Assembly: GCF_000971195.1 (NCBI RefSeq)
Contig: NZ_BBLZ01000006.1
Coordinates: 62,001 to 126,000 of the forward strand
Source of the DNA: Demequina soli
GTDB taxonomy: Bacteria > Actinomycetota > Actinomycetes > Actinomycetales > Demequinaceae
Length of the DNA: 64,000 nucleotides
Direction: 5' to 3'
The notes beneath the pieces were generated by a model, which was not told the DNA's origin, searched no databases, and saw only the letters and a program-made list of their open reading frames with translations. Shown piece by piece: positions 18,000 through 27,520 of this stretch (its first letter is position 1; the number at the start of each line of letters is the position of its first letter). The position numbers and the translations under genes are program-made.

Positions 18000-19265
18000 G
18001 TGTCGAGCACGGTGGTCGAGCGGAACCGCGCGAGGTCGGGACGCGCGCGGGGACCGGTCCGGCGCATCGTCACCTTGATCGGCCCCGCGTTCGTGGCGGC
18101 CGTCGCGTACGTCGACCCCGGCAACGTCGCCGCGAACCTCACCGCCGGCGCCGAGTACGGCTACCTGCTCGTGTGGGTCCTCGTCGCGTCGAACCTCATG
18201 GCGGTCCTGATCCAGTACACGTCGGCCAAGCTCGGCCTCGTGACGGGGCGCTCGATGCCCGAGCTGCTGCGCGACCGCCTGGGGCGCCGCGGCCGCCTCG
18301 CGTACTGGGCGCAGGCCGAGGTGGTCGCGGCGATGACCGACCTCGCGGAGGTGATCGGCGGCGCCCTCGCGCTGCACCTGCTGTTCGGCCTGCCGCTCGT
18401 GCTCGGCGGGCTCATCGTGGGCCTCGTGTCGCTCGGCCTGCTCGCCGTGCAGACCCGGCACGGGCAGCGGCGCTTCGAGGTGGTCATCATGGCGCTCCTC
18501 GCGGTGATCGCGATCGGCTTCATGGCCGGGCTCGTGGTGTCCGACACCGACTGGGCGGGCGCCGCGGGCGGCCTCGTGCCCCGCTTCGAGGGCCCGGGCA
18601 CCGTGCTGCTCGCCGCGTCGATGCTCGGCGCGACCGTCATGCCGCACGTCATCTACCTGCACAGCTCGCTGTCGCGCGACCGCCACGGCGTCGGCCACGA
18701 CGCGGGCCGGCTGCGCCGCCTGCTGCACGCCACGAAGTGGGACGTCGGCCTGTCGCTGGTCATCGCGGGATCGGTCAACATCGCGATGCTGCTGCTCGCG
18801 GCGGGCAGCCTGCGCGGGGCCAGCGGCACCGACTCGATCGAGGGCGCGCACGCCGCGATCGAGGCGGCGCTCGGGCCGTGGATCGCCGGGGCGTTCGCGG
18901 TGGGCCTGCTCGCCTCGGGGCTCGCCTCGACCTCGGTCGGCTGCTACGCGGGCTCGGCGATCATGGGCGGGTTGCTGCACCGCCACATCCCGGTGTGGCT
19001 GCGCCGCACGCTCACGCTGCTGCCCGCGCTCGTGGTGCTCGGCGCGGGGGCGAACCCGACGTGGGCGCTCGTGGTGTCGCAGGTGGTGCTCAGCCTCGGC
19101 ATCCCGTTCGCGGCGATCCCGCTGGTGCGCCTCACGTCGGACCGCGCGGTGATGGGGGAGCACGTCAACACGCGCGCCGTGCAGGCGGTCGCGTGGACCG
19201 TCGTGGCGCTCATCGTCGCGCTCAACGCCGCGCTCCTGGTGATGACGCTGTCCGGGCAGGTGTGA
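18000..19265 (+). CDS. mntH: Nramp-family divalent metal (Mn2+) transporter
   Basis: 421 residues, about 11 transmembrane segments. The metal-binding TM1 motif is seen as AYVDPGNVAANL (DPGN) and the TM6 motif as MPHVIYLHSS (MPH). These mark bacterial MntH proton-coupled Mn2+ importers at the inner membrane. The GTG at 18000 has GGAG nine bases upstream; an upstream in-frame ATG at 17967 would add unconserved residues. A DtxR/MntR-like palindrome at 17932-17951 suggests manganese control. Confidence 0.93.
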   Translation: MSSTVVERNRARSGRARGPVRRIVTLIGPAFVAAVAYVDPGNVAANLTAGAEYGYLLVWVLVASNLMAVLIQYTSAKLGLVTGRSMPELLRDRLGRRGRLAYWAQAEVVAAMTDLAEVIGGALALHLLFGLPLVLGGLIVGLVSLGLLAVQTRHGQRRFEVVIMALLAVIAIGFMAGLVVSDTDWAGAAGGLVPRFEGPGTVLLAASMLGATVMPHVIYLHSSLSRDRHGVGHDAGRLRRLLHATKWDVGLSLVIAGSVNIAMLLLAAGSLRGASGTDSIEGAHAAIEAALGPWIAGAFAVGLLASGLASTSVGCYAGSAIMGGLLHRHIPVWLRRTLTLLPALVVLGAGANPTWALVVSQVVLSLGIPFAAIPLVRLTSDRAVMGEHVNTRAVQAVAWTVVALIVALNAALLVMTLSGQV

Positions 19266-19285
19266 GCGCCTTCTAGACTCTCCCC

Positions 19286-20380
19286 ATGACCTTGCCGATC
19301 CGCCCCGACCTGGCCGGGCTCGAGCCCTACGGCGCCCCTCAGCTCGAGGTCGCCGCCCGCCTCAACGTCAACGAGAACCCGTACGCGCCCCCGAACGCCG
19401 TCGTCGACGCGATCGCGGCGGCGGTGCACAAGGCCGCCGAGGGCCTCAACCGGTATCCGGACCGCGACTTCCTGGGCCTGCGCGAGGACCTCGCCGCCTA
19501 CCTGGCGACCGAGAGCCACGTCGACTTCCTCGAGGCCCGCCACATCTGGGCGGCCAACGGCTCCAACGAGGTCATGCTGCACCTGCACCAGGCCTTCGGC
19601 GGCCCCGGCCGCACGGTGATGAGCTTCGCGCCCACCTACTCGATGTACCCCGAGTACGCGCGCGACGCCCTCACCGACTACGTCACCCTGCCGCGCCGCG
19701 ACGACTTCACGCTCGACGTCGAGGCCGCCGCCGCCGCGATCCGTGAGCGCCACCCGGTCATGGTGATCGTCGCCAGCCCGAACAACCCCACCGGCACCGC
19801 GCTGCCGCTCGACCAGGTCGAGGCGCTGCTCGCGGCGGCCGCGGACGTCCCCGGCGGCTGCCTCGTGGTGGTGGACGAGGCGTACGCGGAGTTCCGTCGC
19901 AAGGGCGTGCCGAGCGCCGCGACGCTGCTGCCCGAGCACCCGCACCTCGCCGTCAGCCGCACCATGTCGAAGGCCTTCGCGCTCGCGGGCGGCCGCGTCG
20001 GCTACCTCGCCGCGCACGAGGACGTGATCGACGCGCTGCGCATCGTCCGCCTGCCGTACCACCTCAGCGCGGTCACGCAGGCGACCGCGCGCGCCGCGCT
20101 GGCCCACCACCGCGAGCTGCAGGCCCAGGTCGACGAGATCCGCGCCGAGCGCGACGAGACCGTCGCGTGGCTGCGCGAGCAGGGCTTCACGGTCGCGGAC
20201 AGCGACGCGAACTTCGCGCTGTTCGGCCCGTTCGAGGATCGTGAGAGGGTATTCCAGGGCCTGCTCGAGCGCGGCGTCCTGATCCGCGTGACGGGCCCCG
20301 AGGGATGGCTGCGGGTGTCGATCGGCACGCCGCAGGAGATGGCGCTGTTCCGCGGCGCACTGCTGGAGGTCACCGCATGA
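19286..20380 (+). CDS. hisC: histidinol-phosphate aminotransferase
   Basis: 364-residue PLP enzyme converting imidazole-acetol phosphate to histidinol phosphate. It shows the aspartate-binding N-terminus ([11 protein letters not shown]), the SPNNPTG motif, DEAYAEF, and the Schiff-base lysine in [24 protein letters not shown] box at 19274-19279 lies 6 nt before the ATG, so the his operon transcript is probably leaderless. The stop overlaps the hisB start (ATGA). Confidence 0.96.
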   Translation: MTLPIRPDLAGLEPYGAPQLEVAARLNVNENPYAPPNAVVDAIAAAVHKAAEGLNRYPDRDFLGLREDLAAYLATESHVDFLEARHIWAANGSNEVMLHLHQAFGGPGRTVMSFAPTYSMYPEYARDALTDYVTLPRRDDFTLDVEAAAAAIRERHPVMVIVASPNNPTGTALPLDQVEALLAAAADVPGGCLVVVDEAYAEFRRKGVPSAATLLPEHPHLAVSRTMSKAFALAGGRVGYLAAHEDVIDALRIVRLPYHLSAVTQATARAALAHHRELQAQVDEIRAERDETVAWLREQGFTVADSDANFALFGPFEDRERVFQGLLERGVLIRVTGPEGWLRVSIGTPQEMALFRGALLEVTA

Positions 20381-20997
20381 GCGAGTCCCAGGCCCGCACG
20401 GGCCGCACCGGTCGGATCGAGCGCGCCACGAGCGAGTCGTCGGTCCTGGTCGAGCTCGACCTCGACGGCTCGGGCCGCACCGAGATCTCGACGGGCGTGC
20501 CGTTCTACGACCACATGCTCACCGCGCTCGGCAAGCACTCGCTCATGGACCTCACGGTCCGCGCGACCGGCGACGTGCACATCGACTCCCACCACACCGT
20601 GGAGGACGTCGCGATCTGCATCGGCGAGGCGCTCAAGCAGGCCCTCGGCGACAAGGCGGGCATCTCCCGCTTCGGCGACGCGCTCGTGCCGCTGGACGAG
20701 GCGCTGGCCCAGTGCGTCGTCGACGTGTCCGGACGCCCGTACTTCGTGCACACGGGCGAGCCAGTCGGCCAGGCCACCCACCTCATCGGCGGCAACTTCG
20801 CGGGCTCGCTCACGGGCCACGCGCTCGAGTCGATCGCCCACCACGCGGGCATCTGCGTGCACATGCGCGTGCTCGCCGGCCGCGACCCGCACCACATCGT
20901 CGAGGCCCAGTTCAAGGCGCTCGCGCGGGCGCTGCGCTTCGCGGTGGAGAAGGACGCCCGCGTCCAGGGCATCCCCTCGACCAAGGGGGCCCTGTGA
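20377..20997 (+). CDS. hisB: imidazoleglycerol-phosphate dehydratase
   Basis: 206-residue monofunctional HisB, the dehydratase of histidine synthesis. Metal-binding motifs [11 protein letters not shown] and the second His-rich motif IAHHAG / [12 protein letters not shown] are intact. The ATGA overlap with hisC and GTGA overlap with the next gene show translational coupling along the operon. The actinobacterial form lacks the fused phosphatase of enterobacteria, as here. Confidence 0.97.
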   Translation: MSESQARTGRTGRIERATSESSVLVELDLDGSGRTEISTGVPFYDHMLTALGKHSLMDLTVRATGDVHIDSHHTVEDVAICIGEALKQALGDKAGISRFGDALVPLDEALAQCVVDVSGRPYFVHTGEPVGQATHLIGGNFAGSLTGHALESIAHHAGICVHMRVLAGRDPHHIVEAQFKALARALRFAVEKDARVQGIPSTKGAL

Positions 20998-21446
20998 GCG
21001 ACGTCGCCCTCCTGCTCACGCCGATCCCCAGCCCCCGATTCCTCACGGCGCTGTGCGCGCTGACGAAGGTGCGCGGGCGCGTGCTCGAGACCTCGGGCGG
21101 CCCGGTCGCGGTCCTGGACGATGCGTCGCCCGAGTCCGCGGAGCGGTCCGCCCGGGCGGTGTCCGGCTTCCTCAAGGGATCGGAGTTCCTCCTCGCGGAG
21201 AGCCGCGCCGGCAACGTGCGCGTGCAGTCGTGGAAGGGTGGCGCGGTCGCGGAGGAGCTGCCCGCCGGGCTCGTGCTCGCGGACTCGCCCGGCGTGGTGA
21301 CGTCGCTGCTCACGGGCGTGCAGACGCTCGACCAGGTCGCCGAGACGCACGACGAGAAGATCCACTCGACCGACATCGGCCGCGTCAAGGCGTACCGGGA
21401 GCTGCTCAGGGAGACCAAGGCGCTCAAGAAGGGGCAGGGCGAATGA
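20994..21446 (+). CDS. uncharacterised protein embedded in the his operon
   Basis: 150 residues, GTG start overlapping hisB by four bases and ATG of hisH overlapping its end, so it is translated as part of the operon. It has no signal peptide or membrane segment. The N-terminus ([17 protein letters not shown]) looks like a compact alpha/beta fold; the C-terminus is charged and helical. I do not recognise a domain. Its position suggests a role linked to histidine synthesis or to HisH/HisF assembly, but that is guilt by association. One copy of the 10-base word reads as LDDASP. Confidence 0.75.
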   Translation: MSDVALLLTPIPSPRFLTALCALTKVRGRVLETSGGPVAVLDDASPESAERSARAVSGFLKGSEFLLAESRAGNVRVQSWKGGAVAEELPAGLVLADSPGVVTSLLTGVQTLDQVAETHDEKIHSTDIGRVKAYRELLRETKALKKGQGE

Positions 21447-22099
21447 CGGCGCCGCTCGTCTGCGTCTTCGACTACGGCTTCGGCAACGTCCGCTCCGCCA
21501 CGCGCGCGCTCGAGCACGTGGGCGCGCGGGTCGAGCTCACCTCCGACCGCGCCGTCGCGGAGAATGCCGACGGCCTCGTGGTGCCCGGCGTGGGGGCGTT
21601 CGCGGCCGTCATGGACGGGCTGCGCGACGCGCGCGGCGACCAGATCGTCGGCCGCCGCCTCGCGGGCGGCCGCCCGGTGCTGGGCATCTGCGTGGGCATG
21701 CAGGTGATGTTCGAGCGCGGCGTCGAGCACGGCGTCGAGTCCGAGGGCCTCGACCAGTGGCCCGGCGTCGTCGAGCTGCTCCAGACGCCCGTGGTGCCCA
21801 ACATGGGCTGGGCGCCCGTCGAGCCGCCGGAGGGCTCACGCCTGTTCGCGGGCGTCGAGGACGAGCGGTTCTACTTCGTGCACTCGTACGGCGCGCGCGA
21901 GTTCCCCCTGGGCACCACGGAGGACACGGGCCGCTTCGCGGCGCCGCTCGTCACGTGGTCGACCGCGGGTGCCGGCACCGGCGCGGACCGGTTCGTGGCG
22001 GCCGTCGAGAATGGGCCGCTCAGCGCGACCCAGTTCCACCCCGAGAAGTCGGGCGAGGCCGGGCTCCAGCTGCTGCGCAACTGGGTCGAGTCGCTCTAG
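21443..22099 (+). CDS. hisH: imidazole glycerol phosphate synthase, glutaminase subunit
   Basis: 218 residues, class I glutamine amidotransferase. It supplies ammonia to HisF, which is not in this window. The catalytic Cys is in [12 protein letters not shown] and the His-Glu pair is in TQFHPEKSG. The ATGA overlap with the preceding gene fixes the start. It is slightly longer than average because of a Gly/Ala-rich insertion (TAGAGTGAD). Confidence 0.96.
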   Translation: MTAPLVCVFDYGFGNVRSATRALEHVGARVELTSDRAVAENADGLVVPGVGAFAAVMDGLRDARGDQIVGRRLAGGRPVLGICVGMQVMFERGVEHGVESEGLDQWPGVVELLQTPVVPNMGWAPVEPPEGSRLFAGVEDERFYFVHSYGAREFPLGTTEDTGRFAAPLVTWSTAGAGTGADRFVAAVENGPLSATQFHPEKSGEAGLQLLRNWVESL

Positions 22100-22132
22100 A
22101 CCCGTGCCCCGCGCGCGTGCCAGGCTGTGCGC

Positions 22133-22558
22133 ATGAAAGCCCTGGTGACGATGCTGGTGCTGGCCGTCGCGGTACCGCTCGCGGGCTGCGCGGCCACCGG
22201 GGGCGCGGCGGCCTCGTGCGTGGGACCCGAGCTCTCGGTCGCGCCGGAGGCGGTCGCGCCGGGGGAGGCCGTGTCCATCGCGCTGTCGCGGGCGCTCGAC
22301 GGGTGCCACGACACCGGCCAGCCCGGCGCCGCCGCGTGGGCGCAGGGCACGGTCCCCGCCGTCGTGACGCGGACGGGGACCGTGTTCCGCGACGTCGCGA
22401 CCGTCGACCTGACGCTCGTGCACGGCGACGGCGAGGCGGTCCTCGACACCTCCGGCCTCAAGCCCGGCACCTACCTGGTCACCGTCGACGGCGCCGGCCT
22501 GCCGGTCGAGGCGAACTACGGCGGCGCCGAGGCGACGTTCACCGTCGCGGGCTCCTGA
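22133..22558 (+). CDS. putative lipoprotein inserted between hisH and priA
   Basis: 141 residues: signal peptide with lipobox LAGC (Cys about residue 19) and a small beta-rich domain with two further cysteines. No family recognised. ATG 22133 is preferred over the in-frame GTG at 22127 because CAGGCT (22121-22126) then lies exactly 6 nt upstream, as in other leaderless genes here. It has its own promoter, so it is a passenger in the his cluster. Confidence 0.7.
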   Translation: MKALVTMLVLAVAVPLAGCAATGGAAASCVGPELSVAPEAVAPGEAVSIALSRALDGCHDTGQPGAAAWAQGTVPAVVTRTGTVFRDVATVDLTLVHGDGEAVLDTSGLKPGTYLVTVDGAGLPVEANYGGAEATFTVAGS

Positions 22559-22659
22559 CGCATCGTCCCACCCGCCGGGACGGGTAGCCTGGAGGCCGCC
22601 GCATCGGCCCCCATGACAGCGTGCTCCCTGGCACGCCGCGCTCCCACGAAAGCGAGACC

Positions 22660-23397
22660 ATGACCGAAACGCCCCGCCTCGAGCTCCTGCCCGCCGTCGA
22701 CGTCGCCGACGGCCAGGCCGTTCGCCTCACGCAGGGCGAGGCCGGCTCCGAGACCTCGTACGGCGACCCGCTGGCCGCGGCGCTCGACTGGGTGAACGGC
22801 GGCGCCGAGTGGATCCACCTGGTGGACCTCGACGCGGCGTTCGGGCGTGGCTCCAACGCGGAGCTCCTCGCGAGCGTCGTCAAGGCGGTCGACGTCAAGG
22901 TCGAGATGAGCGGCGGCATCCGCGACGACGAGTCGCTCGAGCGCGCCCTCGCCACCGGCTGCGCGCGCGTCAACCTGGGCACGGCAGCGCTCGAGGACCC
23001 CGAGTGGACCGCCCGCGCGATCGACCGGCACGGCGACCGCATCGCGGTCGGGCTCGACGTGCGCGGCACCACGCTCGCGGGCCGCGGCTGGACCCGCGAG
23101 GGCGGCGACCTGTGGGAGGTGCTCGCGCGCCTCGACGCCGCCGGCTGCGCCCGCTACGTCGTCACCGACGTGAAGAAGGACGGCATGCTCTCGGGCCCCA
23201 ACCTCGAGCTGCTCACCCAGGTGTGCGAGGCCACCGACGCGCCCGTGGTGGCGAGCGGCGGCATCAGCTCGCTCGAGGACATCGCGGCGCTGCGCACCCT
23301 CACGGGTATCGGCATCGAGGGCGCGATCGTCGGCAAGGCGCTGTACCACGGCAACTTCACGCTCCCGCAGGCGCTCGACGTGGCGGGCCGTCCCTGA
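22660..23397 (+). CDS. priA: phosphoribosyl isomerase A (HisA/PriA)
   Basis: 245-residue TIM barrel. HisA isomerises ProFAR to PRFAR; in actinobacteria PriA also does the TrpF reaction. The first catalytic Asp is in [13 protein letters not shown] and the second in [16 protein letters not shown]; phosphate loops SGGIRD and ASGGISS are present. The region after strand 5 ([14 protein letters not shown]) is PriA-like. ATG 22660 has a weak purine-rich ribosome site. A -10-like TAGCCT at about 22587 gives a leader of roughly 65 nt. Confidence 0.94.
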   Translation: MTETPRLELLPAVDVADGQAVRLTQGEAGSETSYGDPLAAALDWVNGGAEWIHLVDLDAAFGRGSNAELLASVVKAVDVKVEMSGGIRDDESLERALATGCARVNLGTAALEDPEWTARAIDRHGDRIAVGLDVRGTTLAGRGWTREGGDLWEVLARLDAAGCARYVVTDVKKDGMLSGPNLELLTQVCEATDAPVVASGGISSLEDIAALRTLTGIGIEGAIVGKALYHGNFTLPQALDVAGRP

Positions 23398-23428
23398 CGG
23401 TGTCGGCGGCGGGCCGTAGGCTGGGCCC

Positions 23429-24154
23429 ATGAGCGAGGACGAGCCCCTGAAGGAGATCCCCGAGTCGATCTTCTCCGACGACGACGGCAGCGCGGACGCG
23501 CGCCTCGCGCAGGCCCTGATCCGCTACTCCCACGGCAAGGCCGAGATGGCCGACGTGGTCGACGCGCTCGCCTACGCGCGGGTGCTCATCCCCGTGATGG
23601 CGTCGGGGGAGAAGCGCGTGGTCGGCAAGCACGGGCTCGAGCAGGACGAGGTCGCCTCCACCGGCGTCGTCGCCGTCGAGATGCCCGACGGCCGCACCGC
23701 GCTGCCCATCTTCACCGACGTGGACGCGGTCAAGGCGTGGAGCGACCGCGCCCGGCCCATCCCGGCGGAGGGCCCGCGCGCGGCGCTCGCCGCGGTCGCC
23801 GAGGGCTGGAGCGCGCTCGTGCTCAATCCCGGCATGGAGACGGTGCTCATCCCGCGCCCGGCCGTCTGGGCGCTCGGCCAGGGAGAGCCGTGGCGCCCCG
23901 CGGTAGTCGACGGCACCGTGGCGGAGGACGTCCGCGCGGCCGTCCAGGAGGCCGTCGCGCTCGACGAGTTGCTGCGCGGCGTCGACGCGGTGCCCGGCCG
24001 TGGCGCCGAGGTCGCCGTGGTCCTGCGCCTCGTCCCGGGCCTCACGCAGCCGGAGCTCGACGCGATCCTCGAGCGCGTGCAGGCGCAGCTCGCGCGCGCG
24101 GCCGTGGTGGCCCAGCGCATCGACAGCCTCGAGCTGCGGCTCGCGCAGGCCTGA
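23429..24154 (+). CDS. SseB family protein
   Basis: 241 residues with the SseB N-terminal domain pattern (SIFSDDDGSADARLAQAL; LPIFTDVDAVKAW). The C-terminal part is a helical, Glu/Ala-rich region. It commonly sits between the his operon and infC in actinobacteria. The start is supported by TAGGCT (23417-23422), 6 nt before the ATG. Despite the name, there is no evidence for a secretion role here. Confidence 0.88.
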   Translation: MSEDEPLKEIPESIFSDDDGSADARLAQALIRYSHGKAEMADVVDALAYARVLIPVMASGEKRVVGKHGLEQDEVASTGVVAVEMPDGRTALPIFTDVDAVKAWSDRARPIPAEGPRAALAAVAEGWSALVLNPGMETVLIPRPAVWALGQGEPWRPAVVDGTVAEDVRAAVQEAVALDELLRGVDAVPGRGAEVAVVLRLVPGLTQPELDAILERVQAQLARAAVVAQRIDSLELRLAQA

Positions 24155-24175
24155 ACCCGGCGCTCGCCGCGCCGC

Positions 24176-24886
24176 TCAGCAGGCGGCGCGCACCTCGGTG
24201 AGCCGCGCCTCGTCCGCGAGGAACGCCTCGAGGCGCGGCAGCGTGACCGCGCCCGCGTACTCGTGCGAGTCGGACGAGAACACCACGCCCACGACATCGC
24301 CCGCGGCGTCCGTGACGGGGGAGCCCGAGTTGCCCTCCTTGGCGAGCACCCGCAGGTAGTAGATCTGCGGTCCTCCCGGGTCGAGCTCGTCGTCTCGCAG
24401 CCCGACGTACGGCCCCGTGACGGAGGCGAGCGGCCCGCCGAGCGCGTAGCCGGTCACCGTGAGGTCGTCGCCCGGGGAGGGCTCGTCGGTCGCGATCGTC
24501 GCGGCGTCGGGGAAGGTGCCGTCGATCGTGATGAGCGCCAGGTCGTCGCTCGTCGAGTAGGCGGCCGTGGTGGCGTGGTAGTGACGCCCCTGGTAGTCGG
24601 TCAGCTCGAGGTCGGTCGCACCCTTCACGACGTGCCGGTTGGTGACGGCGTGGGTCCGGTCCAGCATCCACGCGGTTCCGTTGCGGTAGGAGTCGCACGT
24701 GGTCGCCCAGACGCGCAGCGTGATCCGTTCGGCGTGGGTGAAGCCGTCCCCGGACGATGCGGCGGAGGAGGCCGCGACGGGCGTCGGGGTCGCGTACGGC
24801 GGCGGGGACAGCGGCACGCACGCGGCGAGCGCGAGGGCGGCGAGAGCGGCGATCAGGCCGGTGCGCGCCGCCCTCGGCTCACCCAT
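24176..24886 (-). CDS. trypsin-like serine protease lipoprotein (second copy)
   Basis: 236 residues. Lipoprotein signal with LAAC (Cys 23), a short Pro/Ser linker, then a chymotrypsin-fold protease with His85 in TNRHVV, Asp115 in SDDLALI and Ser187 in GNSGSPV. All three catalytic residues are present, so an active, membrane-anchored protease outside the cell is expected. ATG 24886 overlaps the upstream coiled-coil gene by 8 bases, implying coupling. It is paralogous to the protease at 25376-26131. The linker contains a GGACGATGCG copy encoding AASSG. Confidence 0.88.
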   Translation of the reverse strand: MGEPRAARTGLIAALAALALAACVPLSPPPYATPTPVAASSAASSGDGFTHAERITLRVWATTCDSYRNGTAWMLDRTHAVTNRHVVKGATDLELTDYQGRHYHATTAAYSTSDDLALITIDGTFPDAATIATDEPSPGDDLTVTGYALGGPLASVTGPYVGLRDDELDPGGPQIYYLRVLAKEGNSGSPVTDAAGDVVGVVFSSDSHEYAGAVTLPRLEAFLADEARLTEVRAAC

Positions 24887-25379
24887 GCTTGGCCTGGAAG
24901 GCGTCGTACGCGGCATGCACCTTGTCGCAGTAGTCGACGATCGAGGACTCCGATGCGTCGACGCTCGACGCGATGTAGCGGTCCGGGTGCCGCAGGACGT
25001 CGAAGTGCTCCTGCTGGGCGTCGACGCAGCGCTGGTACGCGTCGACGATGTCCTCGAGCTCCGTCACCAGCTCGGTGCCCTGCGCGCCCGAGTTCACCGC
25101 GGAGGAGTACTCCTTCTTCAGCGCGGCGAGCTCGGCGCGCGTCTGCTCGAGGCTGGCCAGGCGCGTGTTCTGGTCCGACACCTGGTCGGTGAGCGACCGC
25201 ACGCGGCCCCGCAGGTCGGCGTTCTGGCCCTCCCACGTGGAGCGAGCCGTCGCGAGCAGCGCGAGCGGCACCGCGAGCGCGACCACGGCGACGAGGGCGA
25301 GGGCGAGGCCGATCGCGAGCCCGCGCCGGCGGCGAGGCGCCGCGGGCGCCGCCGGGGGCTCGACGGGCCCCTCGGTCAC
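24879..25379 (-). CDS. single-pass membrane protein with coiled coil (second copy)
   Basis: 166 residues: Pro/Arg-rich cytoplasmic N-terminus, one transmembrane helix (about residues 21-43), then an external coiled coil (SLTDQVSDQNTRLASLEQTR) and a C-terminal domain with two cysteines (YQRCVDAQQEHFDVLRHPD; IVDYCDKVHAAYDAF). The same C-terminal pattern occurs in the protein at 26128-26967. GTG 25379 overlaps the preceding protease stop by four bases (GTGA). Probably works with the adjacent protease; not a family I recognise. Confidence 0.78.
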   Translation of the reverse strand: MTEGPVEPPAAPAAPRRRRGLAIGLALALVAVVALAVPLALLATARSTWEGQNADLRGRVRSLTDQVSDQNTRLASLEQTRAELAALKKEYSSAVNSGAQGTELVTELEDIVDAYQRCVDAQQEHFDVLRHPDRYIASSVDASESSIVDYCDKVHAAYDAFQAKHG

Positions 25380-26131
25380 CGCGCCCCCGCGTTGGTGCTC
25401 ACGCAGGACGCCTCCGGCACGAACAGCGAGGCCTCGCTCAGCAGCGTGTTGAGCGTGGAGATGGGCACGATGAAGCTCTGGTCCGAGAAGTTCTTGGCGT
25501 AGATGACGCCCACGACGTGGCCCTCCTCGTCGAGGACCGGCGATCCCGAGGACCCCTGCGACACCTTCGCGCTCGTCGCGAGCACGGTGCCGACGGCGCC
25601 GCCCAGCGGGTCGCTCGTGGTGCCGAGCACCACGCCCGTCGAGGTGGTGAGGCGCCCGCCGTTCGGGTACCCGACCACCGTGATGACGTCGCCCTCCGCG
25701 GGGTCCGCGTCGGCGCGCACCGCGAAGGCCGAGCCCAGCGACTCCTCGGTGGTGACGATCGCGATGTCGGCGACCGCGGTGGTGGTCGCGGCCGTCGCCG
25801 CGATCGAGCGCCCGTCGTAGGTGGTCACGGTGATGCGCTTGGCGTCGTCGACCACGTGCCGGTTGGTGACCAGCGTGTGCGAGTCGAGCGCGAAACCGGT
25901 GCCGGTCGCGATGAACCCGCAGCCGACGTTGCGCACGCGCACCGTCATGCGCTGGGCGGCCGTGAAGCCGTCGGGGGACAGGGCGCCGGGGCCGTCGCCC
26001 GGCGAGGCGGACGATGCGGGGACGAAGTCGTCGGGCATCGCGCCCGGGGCCTGGGGCAGGGTGGCGCAGCCCGCGAGGGCGAGCGCCAGGGTGGCGGCGA
26101 GCGCGGCGCCGGCGGTACGCGCTCGGCTCAT
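25376..26131 (-). CDS. trypsin-like serine protease lipoprotein (first copy)
   Basis: 251 residues. Lipobox LAGC (Cys 22), Pro/Ser linker, then a chymotrypsin-fold protease with His92 (TNRHVV), Asp122 (AVADIAIV) and Ser195 (QGSSGSPV). It is complete and likely active on the outer face of the membrane. The ATG at 26131 overlaps the upstream gene by four bases. Order of the operon is membrane coiled coil, protease, membrane coiled coil, protease, i.e. a duplicated pair. A GGACGATGCG copy encodes PASSAS in the linker. Confidence 0.9.
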   Translation of the reverse strand: MSRARTAGAALAATLALALAGCATLPQAPGAMPDDFVPASSASPGDGPGALSPDGFTAAQRMTVRVRNVGCGFIATGTGFALDSHTLVTNRHVVDDAKRITVTTYDGRSIAATAATTTAVADIAIVTTEESLGSAFAVRADADPAEGDVITVVGYPNGGRLTTSTGVVLGTTSDPLGGAVGTVLATSAKVSQGSSGSPVLDEEGHVVGVIYAKNFSDQSFIVPISTLNTLLSEASLFVPEASCVSTNAGAR

Positions 26132-26967
26132 CCCGCCACCGACTGCTGGAAGGAGACGTTCGCCGCGGTGGCGGCCGCGCACAGCTCGTCGACGCTCTTC
26201 TCGTACGCGCGGATCTCCTTCTTGTCGAAGTCGTCCGGGGAGCGCAGGTAGTCGACGAGCTTCTCGTGGCCCTCGACGCAGCGGCTCAGGGAGCTCGCGA
26301 CGGAGGACGCCGAGGTGATGATCGACTGGAGGCCGTCGATCTGCTCCTGCGCGTAGGCGGCGTCGTCGCCCCACTGCGCGTTCTCGGCCTGGAGGCGGCT
26401 CACCGTGTCCTTCGAGGCCGACAGCTGCTGCGTGACGAGGTCGAGCTGCTGCTGCGTCGCGGCGAGCGTGTCGCGCTCGGCGGTGAGGTCGGTGCCGAGG
26501 CTGTGGCCCACCTCGGTGAGCTCGGCGACCCGCACCTCCCACGCGTCGGAGACGCGCCACAGGTAGGCGATGAGCGCGGCCGCGGCGAGCAGCGTGACGG
26601 TCATCATCGCGACCACGATGATGAGGCCGACGGGGCGCGGCGGATGGGCGGCGAAGGGCTCGTCGTCGGCGGCCTCGGCGCCGTCGGGGGCCACCATGGG
26701 GTCGGCGTCGTCGTCCTCGCCGAACCGGTGGGTCTCGTCGACGCCCGCGGCGCGCGAGGAGCGCCCCTTGCGGGGCTCCGCGACGGCCGCGCCGCCGACC
26801 ACCGGGATCTCGTCGGTGTCGACGACGTCGTGGGGAGTCGGCTCGGTGACGGGGTAGAAGGGGAGGCGCGTCCGCGGGGGGCTGGTGGCGGTCCCTGTGG
26901 ACGCGCTCAGCGAACCGGCGCGGCTGCCGAGATCGGCTCCGCGCCGGACGTCCTCCCCATTCGCCAC
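26128..26967 (-). CDS. single-pass membrane protein with coiled coil (first copy)
   Basis: 279 residues: a disordered, acidic cytoplasmic N-terminus of about 110 residues, one transmembrane helix (VGLIIVVAMMTVTLLAAAAL), a long external coiled coil (about residues 140-215) and a C-terminal region with two conserved cysteines (SRCVEGHEKLVDYLRSPDDF; VDELCAAA). The shorter protein at 24879-25379 shares this C-terminus. GTG 26967 overlaps the DUF1844 stop by one base (TAGTG). Probably a partner or tether of the downstream protease; inferred from gene order. Confidence 0.8.
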   Translation of the reverse strand: MANGEDVRRGADLGSRAGSLSASTGTATSPPRTRLPFYPVTEPTPHDVVDTDEIPVVGGAAVAEPRKGRSSRAAGVDETHRFGEDDDADPMVAPDGAEAADDEPFAAHPPRPVGLIIVVAMMTVTLLAAAALIAYLWRVSDAWEVRVAELTEVGHSLGTDLTAERDTLAATQQQLDLVTQQLSASKDTVSRLQAENAQWGDDAAYAQEQIDGLQSIITSASSVASSLSRCVEGHEKLVDYLRSPDDFDKKEIRAYEKSVDELCAAATAANVSFQQSVAG

Positions 26968-27371
26968 TACGTGACCGCCCCCGTGTACTTCTCGCCGGGT
27001 CCCTCCCCGGGCCGGTCCGGGATCGCCGAGGCCTCCCGGAATGCCAACTGTACGCTTCGCAAACCGTCACGAAGCGCGCGCGCATGCGTGTCGCCGAGGT
27101 CCGGGGCAGCGGCGGTGACGAGCCCCGCGAGGGCGTTGATGATCGTCCGCGCCTCGTCGAGGTCCTGGTGCTTCTCGCCGTCCTCCGCCAGCCCGCACCG
27201 CAGTGCGGCCGCGCTGAGAAGATGAACGCTCACGGTCGTGATAAGTTCCACCGCGCTCACCTCGGCGATGTCACGGGCCGCCTCGGCGACCCCCGCATCG
27301 TCCGTCGGAGGGGGCATGTCTGCGGCACCGGCGGGCATGCCGGGACCTGCTTCCTGGTCTTCTGGGCACAT
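26967..27371 (-). CDS. DUF1844 domain-containing protein
   Basis: 134 residues with the DUF1844 core [23 protein letters not shown] followed by [16 protein letters not shown]. Soluble and helical. It is divergent from infC, a frequent actinobacterial arrangement. The start ATG 27371 is chosen because CAGAAT ends 7 nt upstream on the minus strand, matching the leaderless pattern. Its stop overlaps the start of the coiled-coil/protease operon, so these genes may be co-transcribed. Function unknown. Confidence 0.82.
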   Translation of the reverse strand: MCPEDQEAGPGMPAGAADMPPPTDDAGVAEAARDIAEVSAVELITTVSVHLLSAAALRCGLAEDGEKHQDLDEARTIINALAGLVTAAAPDLGDTHARALRDGLRSVQLAFREASAIPDRPGEGPGEKYTGAVT

Positions 27372-27520
27372 GCTTGCTATTCTGGTGCATCGACCGGTTG
27401 CGGCAGACGTCGCAACACGCAAGTGGAGTCCACCTCCCACCCTCGGACCGTCAAGGACCAGGGTCTCGGTCACGGCCTTCGCCGCGAGGTTTCGCGGTGG
27501 GGTGTTCCGTGCCTCCGGTG

